A stretch of 64,000 nt of DNA from Streptomyces agglomeratus. GTDB lineage: Bacteria; Actinomycetota; Actinomycetes; Streptomycetales; Streptomycetaceae. Each line of letters starts with the position of its first letter. The stretch's first letter is position 1. The stretch lies in contig NZ_MEHJ01000001.1 of the NCBI RefSeq assembly GCF_001746415.1, positions 4,478,501-4,542,500 on the forward strand, written 5' to 3'. Below the pieces are notes generated by a model. It was given only the letters and a program-made list of their open reading frames with translations. It did not search any database and was not told where the DNA came from. The position numbers and the translations under genes were made by a program. Shown here one piece after another: positions 43,280-52,108 of the stretch.

Positions 43280-44194
43280 GTGGGGAACTTCTTGGCAGGC
43301 AAGGTCGTGGCCGTGACAGGGGCGGGGCGGGGGATCGGGCGCGCGGTGGCGCTGGCCTGCGCGGCCGAGGGGGCGCGGGTCGTCGTCAATGACTACGGGG
43401 TCTCGATGGAGGGTTCCGAGCCGACGAGCGAGGTCGCCGAGACGGTGGTGAAGGAGATCGCGGCCGTGGGCGGCGAGGCGGTGGCCGTCGCCGACGACAT
43501 CTCGACGATGGCGGGCGGACAGCGGATCGTCGATGTGGCGCTGGCCCGGTACGGGCGTATCGACGGGGTGGTGTGCGTCGCCGGGATCCTGCGCGAGCGG
43601 ATGCTCTTCAACATGGCCGAGGAGGAGTGGGATCCGGTCGTCGCGACCCATCTGAAGGGGACGTTCACGGTCTTCCGGGCGGCGTCGGCGGTGATGCGCA
43701 AGCAGGGCGGCGGGACGCTGATCGGCTTCACGAGCGGCAACCACCAGGGGAGCGTCGCGCAGGCCAACTACAGCGCCGCGAAGGGCGGGATCATCTCGCT
43801 GGTGCGGAGCGCGGCGCTCGGGCTGCACAAGTACGGGGTCACGGCGAACGCGGTGGCTCCGGTGGCGCGTACGCGGATGTCCGCGAACGTACCGATGGAG
43901 CTGAAGGAGATCGGCGAGCCGGAGGATGTCGCGGCGCTGGTCGTCTACCTGCTCTCCGAGCGGGCGCGGGCCGAGGGGATCACCGGGCAGGTCTACACGG
44001 TCGCCGGTCCGAAGATCGCCGTCTGGGCGCAGCCCCGGGAACTGCGGGCGGCGTACGCGGAGGGCGGGCGGTGGACGCCGGAGAGCATCGCGGACTTTCT
44101 GCCGGGGACGGTGGGGACGGACCCGATGCCGATGCTGGCGCAGCTTTCGGCGATGGCCGAGGCGGCGTCCCGGGGGGCGCGGCCGAACGCGTGA
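43280..44194 (+). CDS. Short-chain dehydrogenase (3-hydroxyacyl-CoA dehydrogenase-like)
   Basis: The 304-residue SDR has the cofactor loop TGAGRGIG, VNDYGVSMEGSEP after strand two, the active-site Ser/Tyr/Lys region FTSGNHQGSVAQANYSAAKGG and a C-terminal extension. The VVNDYG and length recall the dehydrogenase domain of multifunctional peroxisomal-type enzymes that oxidise 3-hydroxyacyl-CoA. GTG 43280 is preceded by GGGAAGGGG at six bases. Operator C is directly upstream. Confidence 0.88.
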   Translation: MGNFLAGKVVAVTGAGRGIGRAVALACAAEGARVVVNDYGVSMEGSEPTSEVAETVVKEIAAVGGEAVAVADDISTMAGGQRIVDVALARYGRIDGVVCVAGILRERMLFNMAEEEWDPVVATHLKGTFTVFRAASAVMRKQGGGTLIGFTSGNHQGSVAQANYSAAKGGIISLVRSAALGLHKYGVTANAVAPVARTRMSANVPMELKEIGEPEDVAALVVYLLSERARAEGITGQVYTVAGPKIAVWAQPRELRAAYAEGGRWTPESIADFLPGTVGTDPMPMLAQLSAMAEAASRGARPNA

Positions 44195-44474
44195 GGCGGG
44201 GGCGGTGGGGCGGTACTCGCGGGGGCGGTGCGGTGCGGTGCGGCGGTGGCGAGGGTGCGGTGCGGGGGCGTGGGGTCGGTGGCGCGCCGGGGCGTCTCCT
44301 CGGGCGTCGAACGTGCGGCCAGCGCTGCGTTGCCTGCGGGGTGGTTGTGTTCGACGCCCTGCGGGGAGCGCCCCGGCACGTCCCCTCCCGGCACCGTGGA
44401 GTGCGACGCCGGGGTGGTGTCTTGCCTGCACCGCCGGACGCGGTGCGGGAGTGGTTACTGAGAGGGGACCCGGT

Positions 44475-45614
44475 GTGGACTTCGCCTTCGGCGTCGACGA
44501 CGACGCGTTCAGGGCTGACGCGCGGGCGTGGCTCGCCGCGCATGTCGGGGACGCGTCCGGAAGGGAGTGGGAGCGGGAGCTCGGTGGTGGCGGCTGGATC
44601 GGGATCGGGTGGGACGACGGCGGGGCGTACGGCGGCCGGCGGGCCGGGCTGACCCAGCAGGTCGTCTGGGCCGAGGAGTACGCCCGCTCCCGCGCCCCCG
44701 CGCGGGCCGGGCACATCGGGGAGAACCTCCTCGCTCCCACCCTCGTCGCATACGGGACCGAGGAGCAGAAGCAGCGGTTCCTGCCCGCGATCGCGCGCGG
44801 CGAGGAGCTGTGGTGCCAGGGGTACAGCGAGCCCGGCGCCGGTTCCGATCTTGCCGGGGTGCGTACGCACGCCGTACGGGACGCGGGCACGTACCGCGTC
44901 ACCGGGCAGAAGATCTGGACCTCCCTCGCCCAGGACGCCGACTGGTGCTTCGTCCTGGCCAGGACCGGCGCGGCGAAGGCGCGTCGTCACCACGGGCTGT
45001 CGTTCCTGCTGGTGCCGATGGACCAGCCGGGCCGTGTGGACGTACGGCCCATCCGGCAGATGACCGGGACCAGCGAGTTCAGCGAGGTCTTCTTCGACGG
45101 GGCCGTCGCGCGTGACGTCGTCGGCGGGGAGGGCAACGGCTGGCGCGTCGCCATGGGCCTGCTCGCGCTGGAGCGCGGAGTGTCCACGCTCGTGCAGCAG
45201 ATCGGCTTCGCCCAGGAGCTGCGGCAGGTCGTCCGGCTCGCCGTCGCGACGGGCGCAGCCGGGGATCCCGTCGTACGCGCCCGCCTCGTCCGGCTCTGGG
45301 CCGAGCTGCACACGATGCGCGTCAACGCGCTGCGCACGCTGGGTACTTCGCGATCCGGGCCCGGTGCGCCCAGCGTCACCAAGCTCCTCTGGGGCGGCTG
45401 GCACCAGCGGCTCGGCGAGCTCGCCGTACAGGTGCGGGGCGCCGCCGCGACGGTCGGGCCGTACGACTGGGACGAGGAGCGTCCGTACGAACTCGACGGT
45501 CTGCAAGGGCTGTTCCTGTTCAGCCGGGCCGACACCATCTACGGCGGGTCCGACGAGATCCAGCGGAACATCATCGCCGAGCGCGTGCTCGGCCTACCGA
45601 GGGAGTCCGGGTGA
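44475..45614 (+). CDS. Acyl-CoA dehydrogenase, alpha-type
   Basis: The 379-residue protein has GYSEPGAGSDLAGVRT at the FAD loop and YGGSDEIQRNIIAERVLGLPRE at the C-terminus. Glu233 in LALERGVSTL is the likely base; the C-terminal position is Gly. Together with the other alpha-type gene at 38762 it belongs to the heteromeric group, yet no beta-type gene is adjacent. The protein at 60684 is a candidate partner. GTG 44475 has AGAGGGG seven bases upstream. It overlaps the alcohol dehydrogenase gene by GTGA. The 280 bases upstream are GC-rich without a gene or operator. Confidence 0.87.
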   Translation: MDFAFGVDDDAFRADARAWLAAHVGDASGREWERELGGGGWIGIGWDDGGAYGGRRAGLTQQVVWAEEYARSRAPARAGHIGENLLAPTLVAYGTEEQKQRFLPAIARGEELWCQGYSEPGAGSDLAGVRTHAVRDAGTYRVTGQKIWTSLAQDADWCFVLARTGAAKARRHHGLSFLLVPMDQPGRVDVRPIRQMTGTSEFSEVFFDGAVARDVVGGEGNGWRVAMGLLALERGVSTLVQQIGFAQELRQVVRLAVATGAAGDPVVRARLVRLWAELHTMRVNALRTLGTSRSGPGAPSVTKLLWGGWHQRLGELAVQVRGAAATVGPYDWDEERPYELDGLQGLFLFSRADTIYGGSDEIQRNIIAERVLGLPRESG

Positions 45615-47713
45615 CGAGTGGCGGCGGAATGCGTGGCCTTGTCTTCGACGGGAAGGCGGCGCGGGTCGTGGACGACCTGGAGGTACGGGACCCGGGGCCC
45701 GGCGAGGTCATGGTCGCCGTCGGCGCGGCCGGGCTCTGCCACAGCGATCTGTCCGTCATCGACGGGACCATCCCCTTCCCGGCGCCCGTCGTCCTCGGGC
45801 ACGAAGGCGCCGGGGTCGTCGAGGCGGTCGGCGCGGGCGTGACGCATGTGGTGGCGGGTGACCATGTGGCGCTGTCCACCATCGCCAACTGCGGGGCGTG
45901 CGCGGAGTGCGGCCGTGGCCGGCCGACCATGTGCCGCAAGGCGATCGGCATGCCGGGGCAGCCGTTCTCCCGGCGGGGCGGCGAGCCGCTGTACCAGTTC
46001 GCGTCCAGCTCGTCCTTCGCCGAGCGGACGATCGTGAAGGCCGTCCAGGCCGTGCGGATCCCGGCCGGCATCCCGATGACCTCCGCCGCCCTGATCGGCT
46101 GCGGCGTCGTCACGGGCGTGGGCGCCGTGCTGAACCGCGCGAAGGTCGGCCCGGGCGACACCGTCGTCGTCATCGGAACGGGCGGCATCGGGCTCAACGT
46201 CATCCAGGGTGCCCGTATCGCCGGGGCCTCGGTCATCGTCGCCGTCGATTCCAATCCGGCCAAGGAGGCCGTCGCGCGGCAGTTCGGCGCGACCCACTTC
46301 CTGGCGTCGGCGGACGGCGACGCAGTACGGGAGATCCTGCCGGCCGGCGCCCACCACGCCTTCGAGTGCGTCGGCAGGACGGACCTGATCCGGCAGGCGG
46401 TCGACCTGCTCGACCGGCACGGACAGGCGGTGCTCCTCGGTGTGCCGGCCGCGACGGCGGAGGCGTCGTTCCTGGTGTCCTCCATGTACCTGGACAAGTC
46501 CATCCTCGGATGCCGGTACGGCTCTTCGCGCCCGCAGCGGGACATCGCCCTGTACGCCGAGCTGTACCGGGAGGGCAAGCTGCTGCTCGACGAACTGGTG
46601 ACGCGGACCTACCCCGTGGAGGACTTCGCGAAGGCGGCGGACGACGCGCACCACGGGCGTGTGGCGCGCGGAGTGCTCACCTTCTGATCCTCGCCGGACG
46701 GTGCTCCGGAGACGGCCGGTCGCCCCCGCCGTCGCGCGGAAAGTGCGGCGGTAGACCGTCGGCGGGACGCCCAGCGTCGCCTGGAGGTGCTGGCGAAGCG
46801 ACGTCGCCGTACCGAAACCGGCGTCGCGCGCGACCTGGTCGATGGACAGGTCGCTGGATTCGAGGAGGTGCCGGGCCCGCTCGACGCGTTGCTGGGCCAG
46901 CCACTGCCCGGGGCTGATCCCGGCCTCCTCGCGGAACCGGCGCGTGAAGGTCCGTACCGACATCGACTCCTGCTCGGCCATGTCCCGCAGCTGGATCGGC
47001 TCGTGGAGGCGGTCCAGGGCCCACGCCCGTGCCCTGGTCGTGGTCGCCACCTGCGGTTCCGGGACCGGGCGATGGATGTACTGGGCCTGTCCGCCGTCCC
47101 GGTGCGGGGGTACGACGGTGCGCCGGGCCACCTCGTTGGCGACGGCGCTGCCGTGGTCGCGCCGCACGATGTGCAGGCAGAGGTCGAGCCCGGCGGCGAC
47201 CCCGGCGGAGGTCAGGACATCGCCGTCGTCGATGAACAGGACGTCCGCGTCGACCCGCACGGAGGGGAACAGGCGCTGGAAATGCCCGGCCGCCGACCAG
47301 TGCGTGGTCGCGGGGCGGCCGTCGAGGTAGCCCGCGGCAGCCAGGACGTACCCGCCGGTGCAGATGGAGACCATGCGGGTGCCGGGGCGTACGAAGGTGA
47401 GGGCGGCCTTGAGGTCCTCGGTCAGCACGCCCTGCTCGTAGACCGCGCCGAGCTCGTACGACGCGGGGACCACGACGGTGTCGGCGGTGGCCAGGGCCTC
47501 GGGGCCGAGCTCGACGGCGATGGAGAAGTCGGCGTCCGTACGGACCGGGCCCGGCGGCCGGACGGAACACGTCACGATCTCGTAGAGGGGTTCGCCCGCC
47601 GCGTCCTTCGCACGGCCGAAGATGCGGTGCGGGATACCGAGTTCGAAGGGGAGCAGCCCGTCGAGCGCGAGGACGACCACGCGGTGCGGCACGGTGCCGT
47701 GCTTCCTGTCCAT
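45539..47713 (-). CDS. GlxA/AraC-family regulator with unusual antisense C-terminal extension
   Basis: The N-terminal 195 residues form a DJ-1/PfpI-like domain (VVVLALDGLLPFELGIPHRIFG; MVSICTGGYVLAAAGYLDGR with the nucleophile-elbow Cys). An AraC DNA-binding domain follows (MAEQESMSVRTFTRRFREE, DQVARDAGFGTATSLRQHL, ending near VYRRTFRA). Homology therefore ends near 46725, about residue 330, as normal for the family. No stop codon follows. The frame stays open to 45539, adding almost 400 low-quality residues antisense to the alcohol dehydrogenase gene. A lost stop, a frameshift or a sequencing error near 46690 is likely. ATG 47713 diverges from the MFS gene. Confidence 0.7.
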   Translation of the reverse strand: MDRKHGTVPHRVVVLALDGLLPFELGIPHRIFGRAKDAAGEPLYEIVTCSVRPPGPVRTDADFSIAVELGPEALATADTVVVPASYELGAVYEQGVLTEDLKAALTFVRPGTRMVSICTGGYVLAAAGYLDGRPATTHWSAAGHFQRLFPSVRVDADVLFIDDGDVLTSAGVAAGLDLCLHIVRRDHGSAVANEVARRTVVPPHRDGGQAQYIHRPVPEPQVATTTRARAWALDRLHEPIQLRDMAEQESMSVRTFTRRFREEAGISPGQWLAQQRVERARHLLESSDLSIDQVARDAGFGTATSLRQHLQATLGVPPTVYRRTFRATAGATGRLRSTVRRGSEGEHSARHTPVVRVVRRLREVLHGVGPRHQFVEQQLALPVQLGVQGDVPLRARRAVPASEDGLVQVHGGHQERRLRRRGRHTEEHRLSVPVEQVDRLPDQVRPADALEGVVGAGRQDLPYCVAVRRRQEVGRAELPRDGLLGRIGIDGDDDRGPGDTGTLDDVEPDAARSDDDDGVARADLRAVQHGAHARDDAAADQGGGGHRDAGRDPHGLDGLHDRPLGEGRAGRELVQRLAAPPGERLPRHADRLAAHGRPATAALRARPAVGDGGQRHMVTRHHMRHARADRLDDPGAFVPEDDGRREGDGPVDDGQIAVAEPGRADGDHDLAGPRVPYLQVVHDPRRLPVEDKATHSAATRHPDSLGRPSTRSAMMFRWISSDPP
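45611..46687 (+). CDS. Zinc-dependent alcohol dehydrogenase (MDR family)
   Basis: The 358-residue protein has catalytic-zinc ligands in GLCHSD, GHEGAG and GCGVVTGVGA, a complete structural-zinc lobe (CGACAECGRGRPTMC) and the NAD loop VVVIGTGGIGLNVIQGA. It resembles class III-type or aryl/alkyl alcohol dehydrogenases, some mycothiol- or formaldehyde-linked. In this operon it would oxidise an alcohol released during chain shortening. The 3' end converges with, and is overlapped by, the very long GlxA-family frame on the other strand. Confidence 0.9.
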   Translation: MTSGGGMRGLVFDGKAARVVDDLEVRDPGPGEVMVAVGAAGLCHSDLSVIDGTIPFPAPVVLGHEGAGVVEAVGAGVTHVVAGDHVALSTIANCGACAECGRGRPTMCRKAIGMPGQPFSRRGGEPLYQFASSSSFAERTIVKAVQAVRIPAGIPMTSAALIGCGVVTGVGAVLNRAKVGPGDTVVVIGTGGIGLNVIQGARIAGASVIVAVDSNPAKEAVARQFGATHFLASADGDAVREILPAGAHHAFECVGRTDLIRQAVDLLDRHGQAVLLGVPAATAEASFLVSSMYLDKSILGCRYGSSRPQRDIALYAELYREGKLLLDELVTRTYPVEDFAKAADDAHHGRVARGVLTF

Positions 47714-47746
47714 CGGCCCCGGCTCCTCACGGTCCCAAATTGGCTG

Positions 47747-47770
47747 GCTGGTATAGACCTCTAGCTGGTA
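47747..47770. promoter_or_regulatory. Direct-repeat operator candidate between GlxA and MFS genes
   Basis: GCTGGTA occurs at 47747-47753 and 47764-47770, 17 bases apart, enclosing the near-palindrome TAGACCTCTA. Direct half-sites suit AraC-family proteins. The second copy overlaps TACATC (47769-47774), a possible -10 box of a leaderless MFS transcript. Confidence 0.45.
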
Positions 47771-47782
47771 CATCTCTGCGCT

Positions 47783-49039
47783 GTGACGGACAAGCGCGCA
47801 GCAGCCCAGGACATTCCCGAGACGGTACGCATGCGGCAGGCGGACTCCGGCGGACTGTGGAACCGTAACTTCAGGCTCTTCTTCGTGGCCCGCACGGTCG
47901 CCGTCTTCGGTGACGGCATGGTGCCCGTCGCCCTGGCGGCGGGCCTGCTCGGCGCGGGCCGTCCCGCCTCGTCCGTCGGCTACGCCCTCGCCGCGTGGAT
48001 CGGCCCCTTCGCGGTGCTGGTCCTCTTCGGCGGCGTACTCGCGGACCGCTTCACGCCCCGCCGGATGATGATCCTCGCGGACGCTCTGCGGCTGGTCGGT
48101 GCCTCGGTGCTCGCCCTGTCCTTCGCGGCCGGGGATCCGTCGGTGTGGGTGGTGTACGGGCTGAGCGCGGTCAGCGGCGTCGGCGCGGCGCTCTTCCAGC
48201 CCGGGGTCGCCTCGACCGTCCCGCGCATCGCGCACGACATACAGCGGGCGAACGCGGTCCTGCGCGTCTGCGAGGCGCTGATGACCATGGCGGGTCCGGC
48301 CTTCGCGGGGCTCGTGGTGGGGCTCTCGGGGGGTGCGGGCGCGGTGTTCGCCGCGAACGCCGCGACCTTCGGCGTGAGCGGCGCCTGCATGTTCCTGCTG
48401 CGGCTTTCCCCGGTGGGCGACCCGGTGCGGCGCGGCTCCCTGGTGTCCGAACTGGTCGACGGGTGGCACGAGTTCACCGCGCGCAGCTGGCTGTGGGGCG
48501 TGAACGCGATCTGGACGGTGTACGGGCTGACCGTGGCGGGCCCGATGATGCCGCTCACGGCGGTCCTGGTGACCAAGGGGCACGGTGCGGGGACGTACGG
48601 CGCGCTGATGGGCGTCCATGGCGCGGGCAGCGTAGCGGGCGGCCTGCTGGCGCTGCGCCTGCGGCCGGGGCGTCCGCTGGCGGCGGGGGCGGTGGCGCTG
48701 CTCGGCGTCGTGGTGAACCTGGTGGTCCTGGGTCTCGACATGTCCGTACTCGCCCTGGGGATCGGCCAGTTCGCCGGCGGGGCGGCCTTCGCGTTCTGGC
48801 TGGTGATGTGGTCGACGACGGTCCAGACGCACGTCCCGGCCGACGCGCTGAACCGGCTGCACGCCTACGACGTGTCCGGATCGCTGCTGATGATGGCGGC
48901 GGGACGGGCGCTGGCCGGTCCGGTGGCGGAGCGGGTGGGCGCGGAGCAGGTGCTGCTGGCGGGGGTGGTGATCATGGTGGCGGTGGTCGGGGCGCTGCTG
49001 GGGGCCCGGCCGGTCCGGGAGCTGCGGCGGGTGGAGTGA
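47783..49039 (+). CDS. MFS transporter
   Basis: The 418-residue protein has about twelve helices and the loop-2/3 signature GGVLADRFTPRRMMILADALR of major facilitator exporters, plus NAANFGVSG-like ANAATFGVSGACMF. It resembles the enterobactin/macrolide exporter branch. There is no Shine-Dalgarno before GTG 47783, so a leaderless start is likely. The divergent GlxA-type gene is the likely regulator, giving a common regulator/efflux pair. Confidence 0.85.
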   Translation: MTDKRAAAQDIPETVRMRQADSGGLWNRNFRLFFVARTVAVFGDGMVPVALAAGLLGAGRPASSVGYALAAWIGPFAVLVLFGGVLADRFTPRRMMILADALRLVGASVLALSFAAGDPSVWVVYGLSAVSGVGAALFQPGVASTVPRIAHDIQRANAVLRVCEALMTMAGPAFAGLVVGLSGGAGAVFAANAATFGVSGACMFLLRLSPVGDPVRRGSLVSELVDGWHEFTARSWLWGVNAIWTVYGLTVAGPMMPLTAVLVTKGHGAGTYGALMGVHGAGSVAGGLLALRLRPGRPLAAGAVALLGVVVNLVVLGLDMSVLALGIGQFAGGAAFAFWLVMWSTTVQTHVPADALNRLHAYDVSGSLLMMAAGRALAGPVAERVGAEQVLLAGVVIMVAVVGALLGARPVRELRRVE

Positions 49040-49198
49040 CGCGCGCGGGGGCGGGAGGGGGACTCTGGCCGCGCCTGTGACGTGGTGGTTTCCGCGTCGG
49101 CGGTGGCGCTGTGCGGCCTGGTGGCGTGTCCCGATTCTTTCGAACCCTGGCCGTCGGGCCACTCGCCCGCGCTCGCCACGCACTCGAAGCTGTGTGAC

Positions 49199-50503
49199 GT
49201 GACCCAGACAACCGAAGCCGCCCAGGGAGCCGTACCTGCACCCGCGGGCCCCCGCCGCCCTCGTATCCACCGTGCGTGGTTCGTCGCGGCGGTGGCCTTT
49301 GTGACGATCATCGGCGGAGCGGCGTTCAACTCCCTGCCCGGCCTGCTGATCGAACCGCTGCACGAGTCGTTCCACTGGTCGCGCGGCGAGATCGGCTTCG
49401 CCGTCTCCATCGACATGGCGCTGTACGGCCTGACCGCGCCGTTCGCCGCCGCGCTCATGGACCGCTTCGGTATGCGCAAGGTGGTGGTCGTCGCGCTGAG
49501 CATGGTCGCGGCCGGCGCCCTGCTCAGCGTCTGGATGACGGCGAGCTGGCAGCTGATGCTCTACTGGGGCCTGCTCGTCGGCCTCGGTACCGGCTCGATG
49601 GCGATGGCGTTCTCCGCGACGGTCACCAACCGCTGGTTCGTCGAGCGCCGCGGCCTGGTCACCGGCGTCCTGACGGCGGCGGGGGCGTCCGGACAGCTCG
49701 TCTTCCTCCCCCTCTGCGCCTGGATCGTCGAGGACCACGGCTGGAAGCCCGCCTCCGTCACGGTCGCGCTGGCGGCCCTCGTCGTCGTCCCGTTCGTGTG
49801 GCTGCTGCTGCGCGACCATCCGGCGGACGTCGGACTCGCCCCGTACGGCGGTGAGTTCGTCGAGAAGCCCGCGCCCCGGCGCGGGGCGGCGAAGCGTGCG
49901 GTCACGGTGCTGTTCGCGGCGGCGAAGACCGGGCCGTTCTGGCTGCTGGCGGGCACGTTCGCGATCTGCGGGGCGTCGACGAACGGACTCGTCCGTACCT
50001 ACTTCGTCCCCTCGGCGCACGACCACGGCATGCCGATCACCGCAGCCGCCTCGCTGCTGGCCGTCATCGGCGTCTTCGACGTCATCGGCACGATCGCCTC
50101 CGGCTGGCTGACCGACCGCTTCGAGGCCCGCCGCCTGCTGGCCGCGTACTACGCGCTGCGCGGCGTCTCGCTGCTCTTCCTGCCGATGCTGATGGCCCCG
50201 GCCGTCCACCCGCCGATGATCTTCTTCATCGTCTTCTACGGACTCGACTGGGTGGCGACGGTCCCGCCGACCCTCGCCCTGTGCCGCGATCAGTACGGCG
50301 AGGACTCGGCCATCGTCTTCGGCTGGGTGCTCGCCTCACACCAGGTCGGCGCGGCGGTCGTCGCGTTCGCGGGCGGTGTGGCGCGGGACGTGTTCGGTTC
50401 GTACGACGTGGTCTGGTATGCGGCGGGGGCGCTGTGCGCGGCGGCCGCGCTGATGTCACTGGTGATCCGCAGGAGCCCCGCCGCGCCCGCCCTCAAGCAC
50501 TGA
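49199..50503 (+). CDS. MFS transporter, OFA/monocarboxylate-like
   Basis: The 434-residue protein has twelve predicted helices with SRGEIGFAVSIDMALYGLTAPFAA in the first half and ASGWLTDRFEARRLLAAYYALRG in the second. The fold resembles oxalate/formate and monocarboxylate MFS carriers. It may import a carboxylic acid for the surrounding catabolic genes, which is inference. GTG 49199 gives a natural short cytosolic start; GTG 49082 would add 39 unlikely residues. Its 3' end overlaps the convergent flavin reductase gene by 11 bases. Confidence 0.83.
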   Translation: MTQTTEAAQGAVPAPAGPRRPRIHRAWFVAAVAFVTIIGGAAFNSLPGLLIEPLHESFHWSRGEIGFAVSIDMALYGLTAPFAAALMDRFGMRKVVVVALSMVAAGALLSVWMTASWQLMLYWGLLVGLGTGSMAMAFSATVTNRWFVERRGLVTGVLTAAGASGQLVFLPLCAWIVEDHGWKPASVTVALAALVVVPFVWLLLRDHPADVGLAPYGGEFVEKPAPRRGAAKRAVTVLFAAAKTGPFWLLAGTFAICGASTNGLVRTYFVPSAHDHGMPITAAASLLAVIGVFDVIGTIASGWLTDRFEARRLLAAYYALRGVSLLFLPMLMAPAVHPPMIFFIVFYGLDWVATVPPTLALCRDQYGEDSAIVFGWVLASHQVGAAVVAFAGGVARDVFGSYDVVWYAAGALCAAAALMSLVIRRSPAAPALKH

Positions 50504-51149
50504 AACGGCCGAACCGGCCCCGGTGGAACAGCAGGGGCTCACCGTCGTCGGTGCCGCCCAGCGCCTCCACCCTGCCGACCACGATGAGGTGGTCGCCGCC
50601 CGTGTGCACGGCCTGGACGCGGCAGTCGATCCAGGCGGGTACGGAGTCGAGCAGCGGTGACCCGGTGACGGGTGCGGGCTCGTGGCCGACCCCGGCGAAC
50701 TTGTCCGCCCCGCTCACCGCGAAGGCGCGGCACAGGTCGCCCTGGTCCGCGCCGAGGATGTTCACGCAGAAGACGCCGGCGCGGGCTATGCGCGGCCAGG
50801 TCGTGGACGTACGGGCGACCATGAACGTGACCAGGGGCGGGTCGAGGGACAGCGAGGCGAAGGACTGGCACGCGAATCCGGCGGGTCCGGTGTGGTCCGT
50901 CACCTGGTCCGTCACTTGGTCCGTCGCTTCGTCCGGGTGGGCGGCGGGCGGTGCCGTGATGACCGTGACGCCGCTCGCGAAGTGGCCGAGTACGGACCGG
51001 AACGCGGCCGGGTCGACCGGTGGCCGCTCGTCCGCGCCGACGGCCCGCAGGTCGGGGCGCGGGAGCGCGTCGTAGGGTTCGGCGGCCGTGGGGGCGCCGA
51101 CCGTCCTGAGGTATCGGACGACGGTGGCCGCCATCCCTGCGTGTCCCAT
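50493..51149 (-). CDS. Flavin reductase (HsaB-like)
   Basis: The 218-residue protein has the flavin reductase-like domain (FRSVLGHFASGVTVITA; FACQSFASLSLDPPLVTFMVA; FCVNILGADQGDLCRAFA; GDHLIVVGRVEAL). Such enzymes make reduced FMN/FAD for a partner monooxygenase. None is adjacent. A 12-base tandem repeat near 50886-50925 encodes DQVTDQVTDHTG inside a loop. ATG 51149 puts operator D 18 bases upstream, the same spacing as at the CoA ligase; ATG 51161 and 51134 are alternatives. Confidence 0.85.
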   Translation of the reverse strand: MGHAGMAATVVRYLRTVGAPTAAEPYDALPRPDLRAVGADERPPVDPAAFRSVLGHFASGVTVITAPPAAHPDEATDQVTDQVTDHTGPAGFACQSFASLSLDPPLVTFMVARTSTTWPRIARAGVFCVNILGADQGDLCRAFAVSGADKFAGVGHEPAPVTGSPLLDSVPAWIDCRVQAVHTGGDHLIVVGRVEALGGTDDGEPLLFHRGRFGRFSA

Positions 51150-51166
51150 CACCTCACCCATTGAAC

Positions 51167-51183
51167 CTGACGGGTCGTCAGAT
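51167..51183. promoter_or_regulatory. TetR-regulon operator D, upstream of the flavin reductase
   Basis: CTGACGGGTCGTCAGAT has perfect 5-base arms and the conserved trailing AT. It starts 18 bases before ATG 51149. Confidence 0.78.
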
Positions 51184-51235
51184 GGAAAGGGGTGCGGGCC
51201 CGCCGGGGTGGGGCATGACCTCGGCCGGGCCGGGC

Positions 51236-52066
51236 TCAGAGACCGCGGTACTTGGGCGTACGGCGCTCCACGAAGCTGGCCACGCCCTCGTTCGCGTCCG
51301 CCGTGGTCATGTTGATCTCCTGGGCGGCCGCCTCGGCGGCGAACGAGGTGGTCCTGTCCACGTCCAGGGAGGCGTTGACGAGTTGCTTGGCCAGGGCGAT
51401 CGACCGCGTCGGCCCGGCCGCCAGCCGCTCGGCCCACGCACGGGCGGTCGCGGCCAGTTCCGCGTCCGGCACGACACGGTTGACCAGGCCCAGCCGCTCG
51501 GCCTCGGCGGCCGGCACCGAGTCCCCGAAGAACATCAGCTCCTTCGCGCGCTGCGGGCCGACGAGGCGTGGCAGCAGGTACGCTCCGCCGCCGTCCGGGA
51601 CCAGTCCGCGCCGTACGAAGACCTCGATGAACCTGGCGGACTCGGCGGCCAGTACGAGATCGCAGGCGAACGCGAGGTGGGCCCCGATGCCGGCGGCGGT
51701 GCCGTTCACGGCGGCGAGCACCGGCTTCTCGCAGTCCAGTACGGCGCTGATGAGCCGCTGGGCGCCCAGCCGGATCGTACGGGCGACGTCCCCGGCCACC
51801 CGTTCCCCACTGCTCGTAGGGGCTCCGCGCAGATCCGCGCCCGCGCAGAACCCCTTGCCGGTGGCGGTGACGACGACGGCACGCACGGCGGGGTCGGCGG
51901 AGGCGGCGGCGAGCAGCGAGATGACGCGGTCGCGCTGGGGCCAGGTCAGGGCGTTCATGGCGGCGGGGCGGTTGAGGGTGATCCACGAGACGTTGTTGTC
52001 AGTGGTGTGGCGTATCAATGAGTCGAGGGATTCACCGGCGTCGTCGAGGGGGGTGTCGGTCGCCAT
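51236..52066 (-). CDS. Enoyl-CoA hydratase
   Basis: The 276-residue crotonase has KGFCAGADLRG and the second oxyanion motif VNGTAAGIGAHLAFACD. The catalytic Glu region FIEVFVRRGLVPDGGGAYLLPRLVG has both usual positions filled plausibly (the first by Arg/Arg-Gly, the second by Asp), so the activity could be hydratase or isomerase. ATG 52066 has GGAG eight bases upstream. It lies upstream of the flavin reductase on the same strand, but operator D separates them, so they are probably separate transcripts. Confidence 0.88.
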   Translation of the reverse strand: MATDTPLDDAGESLDSLIRHTTDNNVSWITLNRPAAMNALTWPQRDRVISLLAAASADPAVRAVVVTATGKGFCAGADLRGAPTSSGERVAGDVARTIRLGAQRLISAVLDCEKPVLAAVNGTAAGIGAHLAFACDLVLAAESARFIEVFVRRGLVPDGGGAYLLPRLVGPQRAKELMFFGDSVPAAEAERLGLVNRVVPDAELAATARAWAERLAAGPTRSIALAKQLVNASLDVDRTTSFAAEAAAQEINMTTADANEGVASFVERRTPKYRGL

Positions 52067-52108
52067 GCGGGGGCTCCTGGGGGAGTGGTGGGGTGAGCGG
52101 GCGCAATC

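Noticed and set aside
47783..50209. Minus-strand continuation of the GlxA frame upstream to 50209
   Set aside because: It is His/Arg/Gln-rich antisense of two MFS genes; the regulator clearly begins at 47713.
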